This document shows positions 57,163 through 64,000 of a stretch of 64,000 nucleotides of DNA, piece after piece. The DNA is from Acidaminococcus hominis (GTDB lineage: Bacteria; Bacillota; Negativicutes; Acidaminococcales; Acidaminococcaceae). The notes beneath the pieces are model-generated. The model was not told the origin of the DNA. It did no database searches and saw only the letters and a list, made by a program, of their open reading frames with translations. Made by a program: the position numbers and the translations under genes. The stretch is from positions 124,001 to 188,000 of the forward strand of contig NZ_OLMM01000004.1 in NCBI RefSeq assembly GCF_900291475.1. The letters are read 5' to 3'. Numbering within the stretch: the first letter of the stretch is position 1; every line of letters starts with the position of its first letter.

Positions 57163-59637
57163 TTATACACCGATATTCATGACCCTCTCAAATCCTTTTT
57201 GTTTTCCTGCATATCCAAATCTGCGCGAAGTAACATTTCTCCGCCACCCAGGTGTGTTCACCAGCACCTGGTTGATTTCGTTGGCATCGCTCCGCCGCAT
57301 ATGCTTTGGATCGCCCATGAAGAGTTCGCACCAGATTTCTGCGGCGCATACCTTCTCCCGGGGGACCAAATCTCCCGTTCCCGCCATCCCGCCATTCCAG
57401 AAGATCCGCCGCGCCGATAGACTCAGGCTGGTATAATTAGGCGGCACCGGCTTTTCGATCCAGTCCCGGATCATCCCTTCCCGGATGCTGTTCTCCCGGT
57501 GGGCTTCCTGGGCTTCCCGGGTAGCCGCATCCAGTTCCGGGGTATCCATGAAGAGTTGTTCCCCTTTCGTATACCGTACAGCCGCTTCGGCCCATAGTTG
57601 GTCTACTTCGTCAGGAAGCTGGACCCAGATATTTTTAGCCGGCTTATGCAGGCCCACATCGACGGGCCAGAAGCGGCGGTTTCCAGTCGGATCTTTCAGG
57701 AAGTCATGATTATTGCAAGTCCCGAAAAATACACCCTTCCGAGGGAACCGGACGGCGTGCTTGCCGTAGGGCTGCCGGTACACATCATCGCACCGGGACA
57801 GGAACTGCTTGACGATATCCATTTCGGACCGGTTGTACCCGGACATTTCGCCGATTTCGTTGATCCAGATGCCCTGGATCATTTCGCTGGCCTCTTTTCC
57901 GTTGAAGTTCTGCAGACTGTCGCTGTACCAGTTCTTCCCAATCGTCTTCAGGAAAGTCGTCTTACCGATCCCCTGGGGCCCGTTGAATACGGGTACATAG
58001 TCGTACTTGCAGCCAGGGCGCATCACCCGGGCTACGGCCGCGGTAAAGCTCTTGCGGGCCACCGCACGGGTATACGGTGTATCTTCGGCCGCCAGGTAAT
58101 CGATGAACACTCTATCGAGCCTTTCCGTGCCATCCCAAACCAGGGCTTCCAGATAATCCTTGACCTCGTTGTATTTCTGCTGGTTGCTCACCAACATGAC
58201 GGCTGCCAAGGCTTTATCCCTGCCGGTGATATCGTACCGGTACTCCAGCCACCACAGGAGACCTGCATCATCAGTATCCGTCCAAAGGCGTTTATCTGGG
58301 CAGGCATTCCAGGGCAGTTCCCCCAGGGCCATCCCTTGATTACTGAAATCGTCGATGGCGATTTTCCCTTTAAGCAGCGGGTCGAACCGGAGGATCCGCA
58401 GGATGTTGTCCATTGTCTTCTTCGGGTTACCGGTATCCGGGTTATAGTCCAACTTGGCTTCCCGCATCCAATCTACATTAAGCACGGTTTCAGTTGGTTT
58501 TTCTCCGATTTCCAGTTGATTATCTTCTGTTTTCACTTGATTATCTTCGTTTTTCAGATCAGTGAAAACTGACATCGTTTGCTGTGCTTTTTCTAAGTTA
58601 AGTTCCCGGAGGACCACTTCATCTTCCATGGCCAACTTACGCATGGCTTTGAAGGACGGCCTGGCATTACCGCCAGTATGCGGCTTTATATCAACATCCA
58701 GCTCGTTGAACAGATGGATCCGCACCAGGTCGAAGGCGTTCACCAGCTGATCGCAGCAGGGGTCCGTAGCATGGTGACTGTAAAGGAACTTACCATCCTC
58801 GTATAGCACTGCCCCGGCGGTTGTTGTGCCGCCTGTGTAGGTCATCCGATCGGCCTTGCCTTCCACATCTTCGTAAGCATTCGGGAGATACTTTAGAAGG
58901 GCGCCCCTGATGTCGTACACCCTGCAGAATGCACCAACGAGGCCTTCCTTTTTCGTAGGATCGGACTGCCGCGCCAGAAGTACCTTTGCCCTGGGGGCCG
59001 CTCCGGGCACCTGTGGCCACGCTGTCATATCCCGCCAGTCGTCATATTGGGCCAGAATCCCATCCGCACTGGCAAACGGCTTATCCTCGAATTGGAACAC
59101 GTACTCGCTGTCTTTGCTGCAACCGGGCCAGTACATCAGCCGGGAGGCTTCAAAGGTTGTAGGGTCACAATATTCGATGCCGATCACAGCCGCCAATTTT
59201 CGTGCTACAGGCTCGTATTCGTCCGGCGTGACCGTTTTATCCAGCGGGATGATAATACGCAACCTGGGCCGGTATGGCGCATGGGAACGGGTACTGTAAA
59301 TGCAGTAAGCGATGTCTAAAGAGGATACGCGCTTTAAGACCGCATCCGTGCCCCCCGATGGGATATTATCGAAATCCAGAGTCACAAGGTCCCGGCCGGT
59401 CACGGCTTCCGCTTTGCGCCGGAGCCCGTTAAGGGTCCCCCCAACGAATCCTCCGATATCCTTCAGGATTCCTTGCTGGGCCTTCTGCATCCGGATGTAC
59501 TCGTCGAAAGTTTCCTGGCTGCGGATTGGTACTTTGACCCGGCGGATGAAGTCGGACCAGAGTATTTCAGTGAGCTGCCAGTTGAGAGAATTGCGGCTGG
59601 AGCCGACTGAGATTTTGAGTAATCTGTCGTTTAACAT
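57163..59637 (-). CDS. VirE-type primase-helicase
   Basis: An 824-residue replication protein. The N-terminal ~300 residues look like a primase/polymerase domain (GRDLVTLDFDNIPSGGTDAV, YRPRLRIIIPLDKT). The C-terminal half is a VirE-family ATPase: Walker A NGPQGIGKTTFLKTI (~565), Walker B-like GIWINEIGEMSG, then GVFFGTCNNHDFLKDPTGNR RFWP. A Glu/Asn/Gln-rich linker (KNEDNQVKTEDNQLEIGEK) separates the halves. It probably starts phage DNA replication at the repeats just downstream. Confidence 0.88.
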   Translation of the reverse strand: MLNDRLLKISVGSSRNSLNWQLTEILWSDFIRRVKVPIRSQETFDEYIRMQKAQQGILKDIGGFVGGTLNGLRRKAEAVTGRDLVTLDFDNIPSGGTDAVLKRVSSLDIAYCIYSTRSHAPYRPRLRIIIPLDKTVTPDEYEPVARKLAAVIGIEYCDPTTFEASRLMYWPGCSKDSEYVFQFEDKPFASADGILAQYDDWRDMTAWPQVPGAAPRAKVLLARQSDPTKKEGLVGAFCRVYDIRGALLKYLPNAYEDVEGKADRMTYTGGTTTAGAVLYEDGKFLYSHHATDPCCDQLVNAFDLVRIHLFNELDVDIKPHTGGNARPSFKAMRKLAMEDEVVLRELNLEKAQQTMSVFTDLKNEDNQVKTEDNQLEIGEKPTETVLNVDWMREAKLDYNPDTGNPKKTMDNILRILRFDPLLKGKIAIDDFSNQGMALGELPWNACPDKRLWTDTDDAGLLWWLEYRYDITGRDKALAAVMLVSNQQKYNEVKDYLEALVWDGTERLDRVFIDYLAAEDTPYTRAVARKSFTAAVARVMRPGCKYDYVPVFNGPQGIGKTTFLKTIGKNWYSDSLQNFNGKEASEMIQGIWINEIGEMSGYNRSEMDIVKQFLSRCDDVYRQPYGKHAVRFPRKGVFFGTCNNHDFLKDPTGNRRFWPVDVGLHKPAKNIWVQLPDEVDQLWAEAAVRYTKGEQLFMDTPELDAATREAQEAHRENSIREGMIRDWIEKPVPPNYTSLSLSARRIFWNGGMAGTGDLVPREKVCAAEIWCELFMGDPKHMRRSDANEINQVLVNTPGWRRNVTSRRFGYAGKQKGFERVMNIGV

Positions 59638-59639
59638 GG

Positions 59640-61610
59640 CTAATCCTTCTTATAGAATGGGTTGATAAAGCCGTCAGCATTGAGCAAGAGCCCGGGGGCC
59701 CAAGAAATCGGCTTACACATGAGCGCAATCACCCGCTGGAGTTCGTCTGGGTGCATCTGCGCCTCGGGGACTTCCAGCACTACTTCATCATGGATGTGCA
59801 TCACAGGATCATATCCGGCAGCTACTAGGTTCCGGATTGCTTCACAAAGACAGTCTCTGGCGATTGCTTGGATACAATTTTCTGTGATTTTTCCGCCGTA
59901 GGTTTCTGTATACGTCCATTGGGATCCCAGTTGTGTCCGATACTGGATGCTGGAAAAGCCGAAACGGTTCTTGCACAGTCCCGGCTGTGGATAGAAAAGC
60001 TGCCGGCCGTTTGGCAGCGTCATCACCAGGTAGTCATACCCATAGAGCATGTTTGCCTTATGCTGGAAACTGACGCCTTTTGTCACGGGAACGGGTTCTG
60101 CAGTGCCCAGCGCCTTGATGGCCGCTTCCTCCATCTGCCCCCAGAGCCGGACAATGCTGGGGGACGCCGTGCGCCACTGGCTGACCACCTGCCGCAGTTC
60201 GTCATCGTTGAGGCCCATCTTATCCGCGCCCATGGCCTTAAGGGCGTTGACGCCGCCGCCATAACCACAGGCCAGCGTTGCCACCTTACCCTTCGCCCTC
60301 AGTTCACCGTTAATGCCGTGTTTCACAACCGGTACACCGAACATGGCAGAAGCTGTAGCACAGTAGATATCCTTGCCAGCTGCAAAAGCTTCCATTTCCC
60401 ATTTTTCGTCCGCAAGCCAGGCAAGGACCCTGGCTTCGATGCTAGAGAAGTCGGCTACCACATACTGGCAGCCGGGCTTAGCCACTAAAGCAGTACGGAT
60501 GAGCTGGCTCAGGATAGCAGATACGTTTCCGTATAGCAGCTCTAGTTTTGGCAGGTTGCCCTCCTTAACTAACTTTCTGGCCGTGTCCACGGCAGTTGGC
60601 ACATCGTGGGGCAGGTTCTGGGGCTGCAGGATCCGGCCAGCAAATCTTCCGGTCCGGCTGGCTCCGTAATATTGCATCACGCCGCGGATCCGTCCGTCAT
60701 CGCAGACGGCCCGTTCCATAGCGGCATATTTAGCTACTGAGCTTTTGGCCAGGTACTGCCGGATTTGCAGGACTTCTTTGGGGGTTCCTTTCGTTGTGCC
60801 CAAGGTATCTTTAACCGTGTCTTTGGTCAGCTTCTCAAGATCTGGAAGTCCGTTCTGGTTGAGCCAGTCCAGCAGCTGGCTGCGGCTGTTAGGGTTTTCG
60901 ATTCCGGTGAGCGTTTGTACTTGCGCAATAAGTTTCTCTCGGTATTCGGTATCGATGGCAAGTGCTCCATGCATAAGATCCAAGTCGATGCCAACACCCC
61001 GACAGTTGAGATGATAGTTGATTTCCCGATCCCGCCATACTTCCTTCGGAACCGGGAAAGCTGCCAACCGTTTGTAGTCTTCCATTTCTGTGACAACATC
61101 CTGCCGGTTATATTCCTTGAAAAGGTCCCATTTTTCCGGATCTCCGTAGGGCTTGTTCCGTGTCCGGCCTCCGTTTTTCTGGGTCGGCTTGCAGGGTACG
61201 CAGAAGTACCGGATCAGAGCTTTGCCGATGGACATTTTCTGCTTATCCGCAGGAAGCCCTAATACTTTTCCCAGGGTGGCCAGCCCTGCCGGATAGCCCA
61301 GATACATGCTGTGGATCATCGTGCAGCGCCATTGCTCAATCGGCGTCTTATATCCGGCATGGTTCAGACAGGTCACTTCGAACTGATCATTGTAGGCGTG
61401 TTTGATTACATCTGGATCCTGGAGGTCTTGAATAATACTGTCCGGAATTGTTTCACCCTGGGCCAGATCGATGACATGGACTGCGCCAAAATCGTAAGCA
61501 TAGGCGAACAGAAGGATTTCAAAAGCTGGTGTATCGCAATACCGCCATACCCCAGTTTTCCCGATATCCTGATCGCTAAATGTTTCGATATCTATACTGA
61601 GATGTCGCAT
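59640..61610 (-). CDS. Family A DNA polymerase with 3'-5' exonuclease domain
   Basis: A 656-residue polymerase. The exonuclease part begins HLSIDIETFSDQDIG (DxE motif), with NDQFEVTCLNHAG further on. The polymerase part has YVVADFSSIEARVLAWLADE (motif A), TLACGYGGGVNALKAMG (finger region) and MHIHDEVVLEVPE (motif C). It replicates phage DNA. Its length and order match phage PolA-like enzymes without a 5'-3' exonuclease domain. Confidence 0.93.
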   Translation of the reverse strand: MRHLSIDIETFSDQDIGKTGVWRYCDTPAFEILLFAYAYDFGAVHVIDLAQGETIPDSIIQDLQDPDVIKHAYNDQFEVTCLNHAGYKTPIEQWRCTMIHSMYLGYPAGLATLGKVLGLPADKQKMSIGKALIRYFCVPCKPTQKNGGRTRNKPYGDPEKWDLFKEYNRQDVVTEMEDYKRLAAFPVPKEVWRDREINYHLNCRGVGIDLDLMHGALAIDTEYREKLIAQVQTLTGIENPNSRSQLLDWLNQNGLPDLEKLTKDTVKDTLGTTKGTPKEVLQIRQYLAKSSVAKYAAMERAVCDDGRIRGVMQYYGASRTGRFAGRILQPQNLPHDVPTAVDTARKLVKEGNLPKLELLYGNVSAILSQLIRTALVAKPGCQYVVADFSSIEARVLAWLADEKWEMEAFAAGKDIYCATASAMFGVPVVKHGINGELRAKGKVATLACGYGGGVNALKAMGADKMGLNDDELRQVVSQWRTASPSIVRLWGQMEEAAIKALGTAEPVPVTKGVSFQHKANMLYGYDYLVMTLPNGRQLFYPQPGLCKNRFGFSSIQYRTQLGSQWTYTETYGGKITENCIQAIARDCLCEAIRNLVAAGYDPVMHIHDEVVLEVPEAQMHPDELQRVIALMCKPISWAPGLLLNADGFINPFYKKD

Positions 61611-61667
61611 GTTTCCCTCCTTTCTTCAGATAAAAAGAGCGGGGCCAATTAAGCCCCGCGATAAGCC

Positions 61668-62252
61668 TTACATCGGTTTGCCGGTCAGCGGGTTGATTCT
61701 TTGGGTATTGGCGGCCATGCTGGTGAATACGCTGGCCGCGGTCGGTGCGCCTCCGCCAAAAGCTTCCCCATCGGCTGTCTTCTGGACCGGGCCCAGGCCG
61801 CAGCCAATTCCCTTCTTACCGTTGTACAGGTAAGGATACATATTGACACATACGTTAGCATACATCCCGCTGTAAATCTGGGTAGGATCTAGGATCTTGT
61901 TCAGATGGCGGTCAACAATTTCAATCGGATAATCTGCTTTTGCACCGGCGGTCATAACCCAGTGCCCTTTGCATTCAGGGCCGAACTCTGTCCCATCCTG
62001 CTTTACACCATCTCCGTCATGCACCGGCGTCGGGCATACGGGAGGGATGATCCCGCCCCATTGGCTTTCTGCGCCACGTGCCTTGGCAGCTTCGATGGCC
62101 GCATCTAGTTTTGCTTTTCCCGCTACATCAGTCTTAGGCAGCAGGATCGTGCAGGAATATTTGGCCGGTTGATCCGGATGGTTTGCAAAAGGTTTTACCA
62201 GGTGGACATAACTCAGTCTGACATTCTCCAGTACGCATTGTGTGTTGTTCAT
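61668..62252 (-). CDS. DUF2815 protein (ssDNA-binding-like)
   Basis: A 194-residue protein matching DUF2815: ENVRLSYVHLVKPFANHPDQ, YSCTILLPKTDVAGKAKLDA, LDPTQIYSGMYANVCVNMYP. Distant relatives are single-strand DNA-binding OB folds, consistent with a place between the polymerase and DUF2800 nuclease. Gly/Ala-rich at the C-terminus. Confidence 0.85.
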   Translation of the reverse strand: MNNTQCVLENVRLSYVHLVKPFANHPDQPAKYSCTILLPKTDVAGKAKLDAAIEAAKARGAESQWGGIIPPVCPTPVHDGDGVKQDGTEFGPECKGHWVMTAGAKADYPIEIVDRHLNKILDPTQIYSGMYANVCVNMYPYLYNGKKGIGCGLGPVQKTADGEAFGGGAPTAASVFTSMAANTQRINPLTGKPM

Positions 62253-62254
62253 AA

Positions 62255-63421
62255 TTACGCCTCCATATCTTTAAATACATTTTCAGCCTTGGCCACGTTG
62301 CTGATGGCCGGCCGTTTATCTGAATCGGGCACCAGGGTAGGTTTTCCCGGATTCTTAACGATAAAGTCTTGCATCCATTCTTCGAATTCTTTCTTGCCTA
62401 CGGCTTTCTCGGTCTGTGCCAGTGTAAGCGGCACCCGGTTGTACAGAATGGATTCAGGGATACCATGCTGCAGAAGTACTGCAAACGCTTTTTCCTGGTC
62501 AGTCCACCCCCGGCTGCCACGCCCTTCTACCGCTTTCCATCCAGGGATCTCCGCGCCGTTGAGGGCGGAGGTAAGTGCGTAATCCTGCAGATCCTCGATC
62601 CATTGTTTCAGCCCCTTGGCCAGTTCCAAATACTGGGAAAGGCTGCTTGGCTTCAGTAGTTTTGGATCTCCGGCTTCTTGAGCTTTTAGGCCAACGTTTT
62701 TGTAGTAGTCTGCCCGGGCTTTGCACTGCTGCCGGGCCCGGCAAAACCGGCACCATTCTCCGGGCTGAGCTTCTCCCTCGCCTTTCATGGCCTTATCGGC
62801 TGCAGGTTTGACCACGTTCGTTCCCCAGTCCCGCAATTCGGCGACCGAAATGGAATCGGTACTGTAGTTGTTGATCCGGGGCTGGATGATGGTCATAGTA
62901 ACCTGCTTCAGAGGATACAGGATTGCGTACCGCTCCAGGGCGCCCAACGCATATAGCCGCAGCTGCGGGTTGTTTTTGGCGTCAACTTCCACGCCTTTGC
63001 CGTGTTTATAATCCACGATATTAAGGGTATCACCGCCCAAAATGAGGCAATCGGCTGTACCGAAACCATCCGGCACATACTTGGAAAAATCTACTTTCTG
63101 TTCGGCTACCACATGAGGTAAATTCGGGTAGGAAAGCATGATGCTTTTAATCCGATCCAGGTACTCTTCGCTGCATTCGTCCATTTCTTTTTGATACCCA
63201 GTCTCTTTCTGGAGTTTGTGCAACTGCCGGGTATAAGTACTGCTGGACATAGGCTCCACCGCATATTTCCGAAGCTTCAGTTCACAGAACTTATGCGCCA
63301 GGGTCCCCTCAGCCGCATATGGGCTGAGGGTATCCGGAAATTTTGCCTCCAGAGAAGGGGCGATGGGGCAGTGCAGCCAACGGTGTGCGCTGGATGCTGA
63401 AAGGAATGCATGGGCGGTCAT
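62255..63421 (-). CDS. DUF2800 nuclease-like protein (Cas4/PD-(D/E)XK type)
   Basis: A 388-residue protein. The core GTADCLILGGDTLNIVDYKHG (residues ~122-142) gives the D-x(n)-DYK catalytic pattern of Cas4/AddB-like exonucleases, and GEWCRFCRARQQCK (~230) fits an Fe-S cluster site. SASSAHRWLHCPIAPSLEAK at the start is the other conserved Cys region. It most likely degrades or resects DNA ends for recombination together with DUF2815. Confidence 0.87.
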   Translation of the reverse strand: MTAHAFLSASSAHRWLHCPIAPSLEAKFPDTLSPYAAEGTLAHKFCELKLRKYAVEPMSSSTYTRQLHKLQKETGYQKEMDECSEEYLDRIKSIMLSYPNLPHVVAEQKVDFSKYVPDGFGTADCLILGGDTLNIVDYKHGKGVEVDAKNNPQLRLYALGALERYAILYPLKQVTMTIIQPRINNYSTDSISVAELRDWGTNVVKPAADKAMKGEGEAQPGEWCRFCRARQQCKARADYYKNVGLKAQEAGDPKLLKPSSLSQYLELAKGLKQWIEDLQDYALTSALNGAEIPGWKAVEGRGSRGWTDQEKAFAVLLQHGIPESILYNRVPLTLAQTEKAVGKKEFEEWMQDFIVKNPGKPTLVPDSDKRPAISNVAKAENVFKDMEA

Positions 63422-63846
63422 AATTTAGCCCCCAGGGCCCGAAGGTCCGCAGCTACCGATCCGAAATCGGATTCCTTGATTGCCATGAAGCTATCCGCGC
63501 CATATTTCCGGGTAAGCGCAGTCATTTCATCGAACTTCCCGGCATCGAGTAAAGGAGCTGCCGCTGTGATCAGATCATCCAGGGTATAGGTTTTGGCAGG
63601 TGCTGTGGGAACCACGGGAGTTGCTGTTGGGATGTGCGCCGCGGGATTGTTGTTTTGGATGACCACGGTGGAACCCGGAGCCAGCTTGATGGACTCATCC
63701 TTCGCTGGGATTTTTTCGGCTACATAGTCTGGATGGGCCGGTTCGGTTCCGGGTACTTCCACCAGTACTGGTTCATCTTTGAAGCCTAGCAGTGCAGCCG
63801 CTTCCTGTCTGATTTGCTTCGGTGTGCCCTCAAAAATAACTTTCAT
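63418..63846 (-). CDS. Hypothetical phage protein
   Basis: A 142-residue protein with a conserved-looking N-terminal (KVIFEGTPKQIRQEAAALLG), a Pro/Thr/Val-rich linker (ATPVVPTAPAKTYTLDDLI) and a helical C-terminal (ALTRKYGADSFMAIKESDFG). The two ends resemble small phage proteins next to DUF2800, but no function is known to me. It overlaps the DUF2800 start by four bases and is the first gene of the visible block. ATG follows GCGAGGTTTTTATT. Confidence 0.6.
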   Translation of the reverse strand: MKVIFEGTPKQIRQEAAALLGFKDEPVLVEVPGTEPAHPDYVAEKIPAKDESIKLAPGSTVVIQNNNPAAHIPTATPVVPTAPAKTYTLDDLITAAAPLLDAGKFDEMTALTRKYGADSFMAIKESDFGSVAADLRALGAKL

Positions 63847-64000
63847 AATAAAAACCTCGCTTTCTTTTTAATCAGTTTCGCGGTATAATCAGTGTTGTAT
63901 ATTTTTATGCGCTCATCAGTATGGCTGTGCTGATGAGCTTTTTTTTGCGTTCAATTGACCTCACCTCCCTTCAGCAGTAAGCGGCCATCCCGGCTAGAAT
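63847..64000. terminator. Leader/terminator region at the right edge
   Basis: GCTCATCAG and CTGATGAGC (63911-63937) form a perfect 9-bp stem followed by eight Ts on the plus strand and a run of As on the other. A TATAAT (63884-63889) on the plus strand has no good -35. The window ends before the rest of the prophage, so the full role cannot be judged. Confidence 0.55.

Noticed and set aside
63884-63937. Another small RNA at the right edge
   Set aside because: TATAAT and a terminator are present, but the -35 is poor (TTTCTT) and the hairpin may only serve the neighbouring genes.
26700-64000. Diversity-generating retroelement, retron or reverse transcriptase
   Set aside because: No reverse transcriptase motif (xxDD) was seen and the fibre ends do not show a template/variable repeat pair.

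Overview
The window looks like a Negativicutes chromosome, most likely Acidaminococcus or a close relative. This is inferred from the mid-50s GC impression, the gene families (glutamine synthetase, AbgT transporter, class A beta-lactamase-like hydrolase, FloA/NfeD, PepV with Ala-Glu epimerase) and a phage lysis cassette with spanin-like genes, which suits a diderm Firmicute. No rRNA or tRNA is present to confirm it.

Region 1 (1-23.5 kb) is host chromosome, almost all on the minus strand. It holds the 5' half of a glutamine synthetase gene; a probable murein-peptide operon (PepV-type dipeptidase, dipeptide epimerase, DUF819 membrane protein, beta-lactamase-fold hydrolase, DUF3870 protein) behind a leader with an intrinsic terminator; a C_GCAxxG_C_C protein; an AbgT transporter; a NfeD-FloA operon; a branched-chain amino-acid-type binding lipoprotein; a MATE exporter with a probable 5' frameshift; a tandem pair of flavin-reductase-like genes; VWA, macro-domain, flavodoxin, metallo-hydrolase, prolyl-tRNA editing and CytX-type permease genes; two more FMN-reductase-like genes facing a plus-strand HxlR regulator; and a D-2-hydroxyacid dehydrogenase whose natural N-terminus is out of frame.

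Region 2 (23.5-26.7 kb) is an accessory junction. It has three candidate plus-strand small RNAs with good promoter and terminator signals, and a minus-strand array of five small genes from two families, arranged as B-A and B-A-A in the direction of transcription. These may be orphan immunity-type genes. A plus-strand DUF4314 gene closes it.

Region 3 (26.7-64 kb, continuing past the right edge) is a prophage with a contractile tail, read leftward. From right to left it has replication genes (DUF2800, DUF2815, family A DNA polymerase, VirE-type primase-helicase, an iteron/palindrome region, VRR-NUC, SNF2 helicase, dUTPase), a late regulator, terminase, a portal with a C-terminal BECR-nuclease-like domain, MuF, DUF2213, capsid, connectors, sheath (DUF3383), tube (DUF3277), tail chaperone with a -1 frameshift, two paralogous tape-measure genes with different muralytic domains, baseplate, fibres, and lysis genes with an overlapping spanin-like pair. 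No integrase, repressor or att site is visible.

The most striking feature is a 400-base gap (48266-48665) between portal and muF in an otherwise tightly packed operon. It holds three tandem small RNAs on the opposite strand, each with its own TTGACT/TATAAT-type promoter and each closed by a long terminal stem followed by a T-rich stretch. RNA 1 and RNA 3 share a three-way-junction architecture with covarying stems and conserved loop bases. RNA 3 ends inside the 3' end of the nuclease-fused portal gene. A fourth plus-strand RNA and a 53-codon gene with their own promoters lie near 52.6-53.0 kb. I do not recognise this RNA array as any described family.
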